This document shows, in pieces, positions 1-6,528 of a stretch of 11,654 nt of DNA (the first letter of the stretch is position 1; each line of letters begins with the position of its first letter). Position numbers and translations under genes: made by a program. This stretch comes from an uncultured Eubacteriales bacterium. GTDB taxonomy: Bacteria; Bacillota; Clostridia; UMGS1883. Location: the NCBI GenBank assembly GCA_905195005.1, contig CAJJUC010000069.1:1-11654 (forward strand), in the 5' to 3' direction. Under the pieces are notes generated by a model. That model searched no databases. It had not been told where the DNA came from and was given only the letters and a program-made list of their open reading frames with translations.

Positions 1-475
1 CGCCGATCTTGCCGCCTGCATGGACATAGGACACAGTGGTGTTCTTGTCGAAGCGGGCAAAGCGGCGGATCTGCAGATTTTCGCCGATGGACATAACCTT
101 CTCAGGCAGAACCTCGGAAACCTTCAGTTCGGTGCCGGGATAGGTGCAGTCCTTGATAGCCTCAACGTCGGCGGGATTGTTCTCCAGAACAACCTGGCAG
201 ATATCCTTGACGAACTGAACGAACGGAGCGGACTTCTCGCAGTTGACCTCGCCCATGGCGCCGACGCCGCACTTTTCGCAGACAGTCGCGTAAGCCATGC
301 CCTCAGCCGCGATGCGGCCGGCCTTCTTAGCAGCCTTGGCCAGACCCTTTTCGCGCAGCCATTCAACAGCCTTGTCCATATCGCCGTCGGTCTCGGACAG
401 CGCCTTCTTGCAGTCCATCATGCCGACATTGGTCATTTCACGCAGTTTCTTGACATCAGCAGCAGTAAATGCCAT
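1..475 (-). CDS. tsf: Translation elongation factor EF-Ts, N-terminal part (C-terminus beyond window)
   Basis: EF-Ts is the nucleotide exchange factor that releases GDP from EF-Tu in the cytoplasm. Translation from the ATG at 475 gives 158 residues and stays open to the window edge. Residues 1-58 carry the classical UBA-like N-terminal domain (VGMMDCKKAL at 17-26, REKGLAKAAKKAGR at 41-54, then IAAEG). The later GENLQIRRFARF and SYVHAGGKIG match the core domain. The start is set by GGAGGA at 483-488, eight bases upstream. It follows rpsB, its usual partner. One oddity: after VNCE (77-80) the sequence goes straight to KSAPF, where family members normally have TDFVAK. The conserved Thr-Asp-Phe loop that contacts EF-Tu therefore seems to be missing. 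Identity is certain; the meaning of the gap is open. Confidence 0.97.
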   Translation of the reverse strand, partial: MAFTAADVKKLREMTNVGMMDCKKALSETDGDMDKAVEWLREKGLAKAAKKAGRIAAEGMAYATVCEKCGVGAMGEVNCEKSAPFVQFVKDICQVVLENNPADVEAIKDCTYPGTELKVSEVLPEKVMSIGENLQIRRFARFDKNTTVSYVHAGGKIG

Positions 476-482
476 TGTAAAT

Positions 483-488
483 TCCTCC
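483..488 (-). promoter_or_regulatory. Ribosome binding site of tsf
   Basis: GGAGGA on the minus strand lies seven bases before the ATG that ends at 475. It fixes the EF-Ts start, which agrees with the family's usual N-terminus. Confidence 0.85.
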
Positions 489-506
489 TGTTTTTATCTT
501 TTGAAA

Positions 507-530
507 AGCGCCCGTCATGCGGCGGGCGCT
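507..530 (-). terminator. GC-rich stem-loop between rpsB and tsf (attenuator-like)
   Basis: AGCGCCCG and CGGGCGCT pair over 8 bp around an 8-nt loop, and on the minus strand the stem is followed by TTTTC. It sits about 14 nt after the rpsB stop and before the tsf ribosome binding site. The short T run suggests a weak terminator or an mRNA-processing element that lets S2 and EF-Ts be made in different amounts. A hairpin in this gap is also known in enterobacteria; its function here is inferred. Confidence 0.6.
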
Positions 531-544
531 ATAAATATTACGGA

Positions 545-1279
545 TTATTCAGCGGCTGCGGGAGTTTCCTCGGCTGCGGGAGCCTCGGTGTTCTCTTCGC
601 CCTGACGGCCTTCGGTCACGGCATTGGCCATGGTGGCTGCGATCAGGCGGATGGCGCGGATAGCGTCATCGTTGCCGGGAATAACGTAGTCAACATCCTC
701 GGGATCGCAGTTTGTATCAACAATGGCAACGATCGGAATGTCAAGCTTCTTTGCTTCCGAAATGGCAATTCTTTCTTTTCTGGGATCAACAACAAATATA
801 GCAGCCGGAGCATGCTTCATGTTCTTGATACCGCCGAGATACTTTTCAAGCTTATCCATCTCGCCGCGCAGACCGATAACTTCCTTTTTGGGAAGAAGGT
901 CAAACGTTCCGTCCTCTTCCATTTTGTGAAGCTGTGCAAGTCTTTCGATTCTCTTCTTGATTGTCTTGAAGTTTGTAAGCATGCCGCCGAGCCATCTTGC
1001 GTCAACGAAATGCATGCCTACGCGCTGAGCTTCCTCTCTGATTGTTTCCTGAGCCTGTTTCTTTGTTCCGACAAAGAGAATCTCGCCGCCGTCAGCCGCA
1101 ACCTGACGAACGAAATCGTAAGCTTCCTCAATTTTTTTAACTGTCTTCTGAAGGTCGATGATATAAATACCGTTACGCTCGGTAAATATATACTCCGCCA
1201 TTTTGGGGTTCCATCTTCTTGTCTGATGCCCGAAGTGAACGCCCGCCTCCAAAAGCTGCTTCATAGAAATAACTGACAT
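545..1279 (-). CDS. rpsB: 30S ribosomal protein S2
   Basis: S2 binds late to the 30S subunit between the head and body and is needed for S1 recruitment where S1 exists. The 244-residue product is full length and canonical. It has an N-terminal KQLLEAGVHFGHQTRRWNPKM segment (partly 7-26), YIFTERNGIYIIDLQKT, ILFVGTKKQAQ, DARWLGGMLTNF and PAAIFVVDPRKE, and the tail ends in an Ala/Glu-rich extension typical of Firmicutes. The ATG at 1279 is preceded by GGAGGT at 1287-1292. The gene has its own strong promoter and a leader of about 150 nt, and tsf follows 69 bp downstream. There are no truncations or frameshifts. Confidence 0.99.
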   Translation of the reverse strand: MSVISMKQLLEAGVHFGHQTRRWNPKMAEYIFTERNGIYIIDLQKTVKKIEEAYDFVRQVAADGGEILFVGTKKQAQETIREEAQRVGMHFVDARWLGGMLTNFKTIKKRIERLAQLHKMEEDGTFDLLPKKEVIGLRGEMDKLEKYLGGIKNMKHAPAAIFVVDPRKERIAISEAKKLDIPIVAIVDTNCDPEDVDYVIPGNDDAIRAIRLIAATMANAVTEGRQGEENTEAPAAEETPAAAE

Positions 1280-1428
1280 GTTCTACACCTCCGTTTATTT
1301 TAGTTTTTACCACCGCGCCCATGTCAAAAGCGATGCGGCAGCACCTCCACAGCCCTCAGCGCCGGCGCCGATCTCCGTATTTTTGCGGAGCACAAGGCGC
1401 GGCTCAGCCTGTGTGTGTATTTTTGTGC
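1280..1428 (-). promoter_or_regulatory. Structured 5' leader of rpsB
   Basis: Between the predicted transcription start (near 1428) and the S2 start codon lie about 150 non-coding nt. AGCACAA (1423-1429 on the minus strand) can pair with TTGTGCT (1389-1395), next to a second stem CTCCG/CGGAG (1386-1390 with 1373-1377, loop CAAAAATA). A GC-rich self-complementary stretch around 1360-1370 follows. Such a leader is a candidate site for autogenous control by S2, as known for ribosomal protein operons in general. I do not recognise a named RNA family, and no T-rich terminator is present in it. Confidence 0.5.
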
Positions 1429-1434
1429 TGAATA

Positions 1435-1463
1435 ATTGTACCACATGCCGCCATACTTTGCAA
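1435..1463 (-). promoter_or_regulatory. Promoter of rpsB (sigma-A type, extended -10)
   Basis: On the minus strand the -35 box is TTGCAA (1458-1463) and the -10 box is TACAAT (1435-1440), separated by exactly 17 bp. A TG dinucleotide one base before the -10 box gives an extended -10. Transcription should start near 1428. A-tract repeats lie directly upstream, as expected for a strong ribosomal protein promoter. Confidence 0.85.
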
Positions 1464-1472
1464 GCTTTTTTT

Positions 1473-1508
1473 AAAATTTTTTGAAAACTATTGAAAATTT
1501 TTTGAAAA
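1473..1508 (-). repeat. Two A-tract direct repeats, 21 bp apart, upstream of the rpsB promoter
   Basis: The 15-bp sequence AAAATTTTTTGAAAA (plus strand) occurs at 1473-1487 and again at 1494-1508. The 21-bp period equals two helical turns, so the A-tracts face the same side of the DNA. The position, just upstream of the -35 box, suggests a curved UP element that binds the RNA polymerase alpha subunits. The repeat directly abuts the pepD stop codon, so pepD has no recognisable terminator of its own here. Confidence 0.6.
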
Positions 1509-2924
1509 TTATTCCCCTGCAAAAGCAGAGTTTATTTTTTTGAGAACCGCTTTTACGAGCTCATAGGTTCTTTCAAACGATTCAATGCTCATTCTTTCCT
1601 TCGGCGTATGAATATCGAAAATATCGGGCCCGATTGAAACCGCGTCAAGTCCGCTGAGCTTCGACGCGAAAATGCCGCATTCCAGACCTGCGTGGATAAC
1701 TTCAACGCGTGCCTCTCGGCCCGTCTGTTCCCTGTAACATTCAATGACTGCGCCGCGCAGGGGACTTTCGGCACAGTATTCCCAGCAGGGATACTTTCCG
1801 CTGCGCTGCGTTTTTCCGCCGAGAGCCGCCGCGCCTTGCTCAATCCTCTGCGCTTCACTCTCATACCCGTCCGCAAGGTTGCTGCGGAATGAGAAACAAA
1901 TCTCTGCCGCGCCGTTTTTCACTTTCAGAATTCCCATGTTCACGCTTGTCAGCACGTTTTTTTCGGAATCCAGTGCCAAAACGCCGCAGGGAGCGCCGCA
2001 TATGAATTTTATCAATTCTTTCGCGTCTGCTGCCGCTTCCTCTGTTTCTCCGCGGACTTCCATGCCGATTTCAAGCTGCGGATCGGTTTCGGCAAAGGTT
2101 TTTTTCATAACAGCTTCAAACGCGCCGCATGACTTTCGGATAAGCTCCGTTTCATCTTTTTGGGTGACAATGACCGCGCTTGCCGTGCGGGGGATTGCGT
2201 TGTCCTTATTGCCTCCCTCGGCGCTCACAAGCGAAAAATCGGTTTTTCCGCCTATTGAGCGCAGAAGCTTTCCCAAAAGCTTGCCTGCATTTGCTCTGTT
2301 TTTTCCTATTTCCGTTCCGCTGTGTCCGCCTGTCAGCCCCGAAACGGTCAGCTCATATTTAAATCCGCGGCGTTTTTCCGTTTTCAGCGGAAGCGCGACC
2401 GTAACTATTTCTCCGCCGGCGCAGCCTGCCGTTATAACGCCCTCCTCCTCGCTGTCAATATTTATCATCGTGCGCGCATTAAGCGTTGTCATGTCAAGCG
2501 CCTTTGCGCCGGGCATTCCTATCTCCTCGTCAACGGTAAAAACCGCTTCAATCGGACTGTTCACGGTTTCGTCTTCAAGCAGTGCAAGCATAATTGCAGC
2601 CGCACTGCCGTCATCCGCGCCGAGAGTTGTGTTTTCCGCAGACAAAAACCCGTCCTTTTCAATCAGCTTAATCCCCTCGTTTGCGAAGTCGTGCACATGC
2701 GGGGGCTCGCACTCGCAAACCATGTCGAGATGCCCTTGCAAAATCACGGGGTTCCCATGCCCTTCCTTTTTTATAATGACATTTCCTGCCTTGTCGCGGA
2801 TATAATCCAAGCCGCGTTCTTCGGCAAAGCGTTCACAGTAAGCCGAAATTTTCTCCGTATTCCCCGAACCGCGCGGTATGGCGGATATTTCCCTGAAGTA
2901 TTTCATCACCGTGTCAAAGCTCAT
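1509..2924 (-). CDS. pepD: Aminoacyl-histidine dipeptidase, M20C family (PepD-like)
   Basis: A cytoplasmic di-zinc exopeptidase that hydrolyses Xaa-His and other dipeptides, feeding amino acid pools. The 471 residues match the family length. Metal and catalytic residues are in place by comparison with Vibrio PepD: H65 and D67 in QGHLDMV, D104 in LGADDG, the general-base pair E133-E134 in VDEEIG, D157 in NIDSEE, and H439 in DIHTPKE. SGLTGGHSG belongs to the lid or dimerisation domain. I chose the ATG at 2924 over an in-frame TTG at 2930 because GGAAAGGG at 2933-2940 is correctly spaced only from the ATG. It has its own promoter and no link in function to the phage genes upstream. Substrate specificity cannot be read from the sequence. 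Confidence 0.93.
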   Translation of the reverse strand: MSFDTVMKYFREISAIPRGSGNTEKISAYCERFAEERGLDYIRDKAGNVIIKKEGHGNPVILQGHLDMVCECEPPHVHDFANEGIKLIEKDGFLSAENTTLGADDGSAAAIMLALLEDETVNSPIEAVFTVDEEIGMPGAKALDMTTLNARTMINIDSEEEGVITAGCAGGEIVTVALPLKTEKRRGFKYELTVSGLTGGHSGTEIGKNRANAGKLLGKLLRSIGGKTDFSLVSAEGGNKDNAIPRTASAVIVTQKDETELIRKSCGAFEAVMKKTFAETDPQLEIGMEVRGETEEAAADAKELIKFICGAPCGVLALDSEKNVLTSVNMGILKVKNGAAEICFSFRSNLADGYESEAQRIEQGAAALGGKTQRSGKYPCWEYCAESPLRGAVIECYREQTGREARVEVIHAGLECGIFASKLSGLDAVSIGPDIFDIHTPKERMSIESFERTYELVKAVLKKINSAFAGE

Positions 2925-2932
2925 AACCAAGA

Positions 2933-2940
2933 CCCTTTCC
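2933..2940 (-). promoter_or_regulatory. Ribosome binding site deciding the pepD start
   Basis: GGAAAGGG on the minus strand lies eight bases before the ATG at 2924 but only two bases before the in-frame TTG at 2930, so the ATG is the better start. Confidence 0.7.
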
Positions 2941-2957
2941 GTAATTATTTATAAAAT

Positions 2958-2986
2958 ATTATATCACGGAAAACGAAGCTTTACAA
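2958..2986 (-). promoter_or_regulatory. Promoter of pepD (sigma-A type, extended -10)
   Basis: On the minus strand TTGTAA (2981-2986) and TATAAT (2958-2963) are separated by exactly 17 bp, with TG one base before the -10 box. The -35 box starts one base after the stop codon of the last phage gene, so the host promoter is intact right up to the phage boundary. Confidence 0.85.
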
Positions 2987-2987
2987 C

Positions 2988-4175
2988 CTACTTTTTCTTC
3001 TTTCTGGTTTTCGCCGTCTGCGCATTGAGCTTTGCCGTCTGCGCTTTTTTATAGGTATAGTTGCTTGTCGGAAGACCTGCCTGCAATCCGAGGATTGCCG
3101 CGCTTGCAGGGTCAAGGTAGCCGAGCGCATTCCATGTTTTGATGGCATTGGAAATTTTGTTCTGCTCCTCCTTGAGATTGTTTTCATAGTCCTGCTGCTC
3201 CCACTTGCGCCTGTTTTCCTTTTTATTCTCCTCGAACATATCCTTTGAAAGCTCATAATCACGATCGCTTTCAAGAACGCCGCGGTCATAATCACGGTCA
3301 TTTTCAAGCGCCCTGCGGCTGTAGTCGCGTTCATCCTCATACACTGCGCGCTCCGCCTGCTCGCGGCGATAGTCCTCGTCAAGCATTGACAGAAACGTTT
3401 TGTACTCGAAATCACGGTTGTTTTCGTAATCCTGAACCCTGTCGCGGTAGCGGCTGTAATCCTCATTACTCAGCCCGGAAAACAGCTCTGCGGTCTTATA
3501 TTTATTATTAATGGAATCAAGATATTCTCCGTATGCAATTTTATACAGCTCAGGAATTTTTGCAGCCGCCTGCGAATTGTAGTAATCAAAGCTCTGCCCT
3601 GCCGCCGAAGCCGCATAGCTGCTCGCAACGCCTCCCGTGTTGGCGGCAATTTTGCCGAGCGTGTCCTCCATGGCGCGCCGCCCTGCCTTCAGATATTCCT
3701 TTCTGTAATACTCGTACAAATCGTCCGAATACGGATCGTATTCAAACGGTGCGATTCTGCGCAGCTCGTCCGCAACCGATTCAAGGCGGCTTGCGTATCT
3801 GTCGCTGTATTTCGGTGTACGGTCGCTAAACTCAAACCTGTTGCCGTTCATTATATATTTCACGGCGCTGTCATAAATGCTGTCATGCGCATACTGCGTC
3901 AATCCTTTCGTGCCGCTTGCCTTTTTAATGCGCGTTCGGAGCGTGTCCGCAACGGAGCTGCGCGAAGCGCCCGAAGCAATCTTTTTCTGAATCACCGTTC
4001 CGTAATCGGTTTTGTCAAGCCAGCCGCTGTAGTCGTTCGTTTTTTTATAGCTGAGCTTTTCGCCGTCAATTTTCTCATTGCGTGCCTTTTCGTATTCCGC
4101 CGCCTTACTGTAATTTCCGCCCTCAACGGATTCCTTTATCAGCTTGGAATAGTCAGTGTCTTTATTGTACGCCAT
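2988..4175 (-). CDS. Phage structural protein with hendecad repeats, possible internal/ejection protein
   Basis: A 395-residue, highly charged and mostly helical protein; I cannot name its family. A small-residue segment at 178-197 (ANTGGVASSYAAS onward) could form a flexible or membrane-inserting helix. Residues 240-345 are extremely rich in D, E, R, Y and N. DERDY, NDRDY and SDRDY recur exactly 11 residues apart (281-307), a hendecad coiled-coil pattern. The C-terminus ends in TRKKKK. Its place after the nozzle gene, as the last gene of a short-tail module, fits an internal virion or DNA-ejection protein, but this is inference. The start at 4175 is chosen because AAGGGGG sits six bases before it; the upstream in-frame ATG at 4181 touches the same AAGGGGG. 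It overlaps the 62-aa gene by 14 bp. Confidence 0.8.
   Translation of the reverse strand: MAYNKDTDYSKLIKESVEGGNYSKAAEYEKARNEKIDGEKLSYKKTNDYSGWLDKTDYGTVIQKKIASGASRSSVADTLRTRIKKASGTKGLTQYAHDSIYDSAVKYIMNGNRFEFSDRTPKYSDRYASRLESVADELRRIAPFEYDPYSDDLYEYYRKEYLKAGRRAMEDTLGKIAANTGGVASSYAASAAGQSFDYYNSQAAAKIPELYKIAYGEYLDSINNKYKTAELFSGLSNEDYSRYRDRVQDYENNRDFEYKTFLSMLDEDYRREQAERAVYEDERDYSRRALENDRDYDRGVLESDRDYELSKDMFEENKKENRRKWEQQDYENNLKEEQNKISNAIKTWNALGYLDPASAAILGLQAGLPTSNYTYKKAQTAKLNAQTAKTRKKKK
3237..3335 (-). repeat. Three tandem 11-codon repeats (D/E-rich, RDY core)
   Basis: Codons 281-313 of the 395-aa phage protein encode three 11-residue units with the core D/S-x-RDY followed by a charged stretch. 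The period of 33 nt is in frame. Hendecad periodicity favours a right-handed or straight coiled coil. Confidence 0.7.
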
Positions 4176-4350
4176 TGTCATCCCCCTTATAAAGTGTTGT
4201 TTTGTTTAAATCAAGCTCAATAACATTTGAGCTGTCAAGATGAGTCAAGATATACTCAAGCTCCTCCTGCGCCGCACGGAGATAGTTTTCGATTATTCCG
4301 ACCGACTCCTCCGTGCTTTTTCCCGACAAATCGGATAATGACTGAAACAT
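4162..4350 (-). CDS. Small phage structural protein, 62 aa
   Basis: The short product (MFQSLSDLSGKSTEESVG at the start) contains IIENYLRAAQEELEY followed by ILTHLDSSNVIELD. This resembles the amphipathic helix plus 'NLDSxN' motif that recurs in tail and fibre proteins of Firmicute phages. I recognise the motif from memory and have not searched for it. The start is well supported: GAAAGGAG at 4358-4365 lies seven bases before the ATG at 4350. It begins 23 nt after the nozzle gene stop and overlaps the next gene by 14 bp, so translation is probably coupled. It may be a small tail-tip or nozzle-associated subunit, or a detached piece of a fibre protein. Confidence 0.8.
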   Translation of the reverse strand: MFQSLSDLSGKSTEESVGIIENYLRAAQEELEYILTHLDSSNVIELDLNKTTLYKGDDNGVQ

Positions 4351-4373
4351 TTTACCGCTCCTTTCAGCACATA

Positions 4374-6164
4374 TCAGTCAACCGAAAACTCACGCACAAC
4401 GGATTCGATTATGCTGTGCCCCTTCCCCGTCAGCCTTATGCGCAGCTCATTGCAGCATATTCTTTTTATGGGGATATTCACATAGCGCTTTTCTTTTCCG
4501 TACACGTTTGCAGCTGTTTCCCAAGGGGCGCCGTCGGCGCTTGTTTCCACTGACAGCCACGCATTTTCGAAAAGCTGCGCGCACACTCTCAGCCTGCTGT
4601 AGTTTTTGGTTTTATAGTAATTTTCGTCAAACGGGCAAAGCGTCACCGACCATTGCACGCCGTCATCAGCAGCCTCAGTTATTTCGTACATTCCGTCTTC
4701 GCACATGGCGTAAAGCTTTCCGCCGTAAAACGCAAAGTCAAAGGCAGTCGTTTTTCCCGCAATGCTCCACATGCCTTTTTCGATGTCGTAAACAAACATT
4801 TTCCGTCCGCTGCCCGTATCCGCCGCAACAAAATAGCACCTGCCGTTGCATCCGCCGGCTGCGTTCCGCAGTCTCAGCGATCCGAGCTTCTGCGATATAA
4901 GCTGCGGCATTCCGCCATAGTAAGAATAAACGCCGCTGCCGCTGCAATAAAACATTTTTCCGCCGTGCGCCGCTATGGATTTTTGGTTGCCGGCGCCGAT
5001 TCCTTCGCCGAAGCTTTCCGTCAGCTGAAAATTCGACGGTCTTGACCCGAAAAGCTTGTAGATTGCGTTTTCCTTAAAGAATATGCTCTGACTGCCGTAC
5101 GGAACACATGCGGTAAAATCGCCCGGCGTGTTTGATTCAATGCTGTAGCTGTCCGTTGAAACGGAATTGAAAACGAAGAAGTTAAGCGGATCGCCGAGCT
5201 TCGACGCATAAATCGTGTTCCCCTCACAGCCCCACAGCCTGTTTTCGTAAGCGCACACACATGAAAAATCGGGAATCTTTCTTCGTATTGTCACCGTTGC
5301 GGCTGTCTCGGTGCACGCTTCAAAGGTATCGTCCTGAAATGTCAGAGAATCCTCCGAAACCTGCTGCACAATCGCCGTTTTGTTATTGTCCGGCTTAACC
5401 GTGCATCCCTCAATGCACACCGCGTCACCCTCGCGTATATCTTCAAGGCTCGGGTGATTTATCGTAATAATGGTGTTCAGTATTGTCATAACCCTGACCG
5501 AGTTGCTTCCGCCGCCGACCGCTGAAACCTCCGTTACCACGCGGTACTGATTGCTTTCACATTCGTTTATTATTATATCGTTTTGTACAAGCCTTGCCGC
5601 CGCCTTTTCGGATTTCTCTCCCAGCGTCAGCGCTCCTGTTTTAAACGACACGTCCGCCGATGCATAAAAGCCCACCGGAGCGGAGATAAGAAATAAAAGC
5701 GTTTCCGGTTCGGAAATGATTTCATAGTGCTTTTTCGGCACGGTTATGCCGGACGCCGTGAAAACCACGTCCTGATTAATGTAGGTGTGCTTCGCTTCAA
5801 GACTTCCGAATTCTTTTTTCTTTGTATTATAGAACACCTTGTCGGGGAACACGGTGATGTAGCTTCCGAGCACTGCCGCAAGCTTTTCGCCCGCGGAAAC
5901 ATCCCCGACAGTCTTCCCGTCATAAATCAGCTTTCCTCCGTCAACGAAAAATTCCTTGTCCGAAACCCCTGCAAGCGCCGGGGCGGTGCATCTGCCCAGC
6001 TTCTCGTATTTTCTCCGCTGAGTGATTGCCGGAAATGCAAGCTGCGAAATTCCGTCAGCCTCCGAAAACTCGCCGTCCGAGTAATTCTGCGTCAGATTCA
6101 GCCCCTTAAAGGTCACCGTCTGTTTTTTGTAGCTTTGATCAGCCCTTATCGCAGGCAGCCTCAT
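4374..6164 (-). CDS. Propeller-like tail nozzle / DNA stabilisation protein of a short-tailed phage
   Basis: The 596-residue product looks like the beta-rich tail tube proteins of podoviruses (T7 gp12 nozzle, P22 gp10), which close the tail below the adaptor. Features are GLNLTQNYSDGEFSEADGIS at 21-40 followed by FPAITQRRKYEKLG, the typical N-terminal 'few-loop then list' opening. A central segment, CAYENRLWGC with TIYASKLGDPLNFF (304-330), matches the 'ENRLW...ASxxGDPxxF' pattern of these proteins. Blade-like repeats follow (MFYCSGSGVYSYYGG, GKLYAMCEDGMYEIT). I chose the ATG at 6164, because GAGGAGGG at 6172-6179 precedes it; a longer frame upstream only overlaps the adaptor gene. The fold assignment is by pattern, not by structure search. 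Confidence 0.75.
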   Translation of the reverse strand: MRLPAIRADQSYKKQTVTFKGLNLTQNYSDGEFSEADGISQLAFPAITQRRKYEKLGRCTAPALAGVSDKEFFVDGGKLIYDGKTVGDVSAGEKLAAVLGSYITVFPDKVFYNTKKKEFGSLEAKHTYINQDVVFTASGITVPKKHYEIISEPETLLFLISAPVGFYASADVSFKTGALTLGEKSEKAAARLVQNDIIINECESNQYRVVTEVSAVGGGSNSVRVMTILNTIITINHPSLEDIREGDAVCIEGCTVKPDNNKTAIVQQVSEDSLTFQDDTFEACTETAATVTIRRKIPDFSCVCAYENRLWGCEGNTIYASKLGDPLNFFVFNSVSTDSYSIESNTPGDFTACVPYGSQSIFFKENAIYKLFGSRPSNFQLTESFGEGIGAGNQKSIAAHGGKMFYCSGSGVYSYYGGMPQLISQKLGSLRLRNAAGGCNGRCYFVAADTGSGRKMFVYDIEKGMWSIAGKTTAFDFAFYGGKLYAMCEDGMYEITEAADDGVQWSVTLCPFDENYYKTKNYSRLRVCAQLFENAWLSVETSADGAPWETAANVYGKEKRYVNIPIKRICCNELRIRLTGKGHSIIESVVREFSVD

Positions 6165-6177
6165 TTTCTTTCCCTCC

Positions 6178-6528
6178 TCAAAGTGTAATATCGGCTTGCG
6201 GCGGCATGTTCGCGCGGATATATTGCTTGCGGAACTCCTCATACGCCTTGTTAAACATTGCCGCCGATGCAGCATAGCTGCCGATTTCTCCGCCCGTAAA
6301 ATCGCTCATCGCAATTATATACAGCTCGTAAATCGTATCATACGGAGCCCTGACAAGAAGCTCCGCCTCAGCGTCGTTCGGAAATGCGTACGGCTTGAAA
6401 TCGGATTTATGCATTGTTTCAAGAGCAATTTTTCCGTCCAGCTCGCTTATCCAGCCGGCTTTCACATCATCGTCAACTGCGTCCGGATGAAGCCTTGACG
6501 CCTTTTCTATCGCTTTGTTAATTGTCAT
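6178..6528 (-). CDS. Head-tail adaptor (connector) protein
   Basis: The 116-residue helical protein starts MTINKAIEKASRLHPDAV, continues AGWISELDGKI, then LLVRAPYDTIYELYIIAM and ends with an amphipathic helix (MFNKAYEEFRKQYIRANMP). This pattern is common in Firmicute phages between capsid and tail genes, where the protein forms a ring under the portal like gp6 of HK97 or gp11 of T7. Those homologies are from recall. The ATG at 6528 overlaps the stop of the fibre gene as ATGA, so it is probably translated by re-initiation; the upstream GGAGG (twelve bases away) is not ideally spaced. The nozzle gene begins 13 nt after its stop. An alternative in-frame ATG at 6552 lies inside the upstream gene and is less likely. 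Confidence 0.8.
   Translation of the reverse strand: MTINKAIEKASRLHPDAVDDDVKAGWISELDGKIALETMHKSDFKPYAFPNDAEAELLVRAPYDTIYELYIIAMSDFTGGEIGSYAASAAMFNKAYEEFRKQYIRANMPPQADITL

Noticed and set aside
20..1276. Long plus-strand reading frame (418 codons) across tsf and rpsB
   Set aside because: It is antisense to two strongly conserved genes, has no ribosome binding site of note, and gives a low-complexity product. It exists because of codon bias in the real genes.
1744..2805. Plus-strand reading frame of 353 codons opposite pepD
   Set aside because: Ser/Pro/Ala-rich product typical of an antisense shadow; pepD on the minus strand has all metal-binding residues and a promoter.
2931..2987. Prophage attachment site at the phage-host junction
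   Set aside because: No direct repeat partner, tRNA end or integrase is present in the window, so no site can be named.
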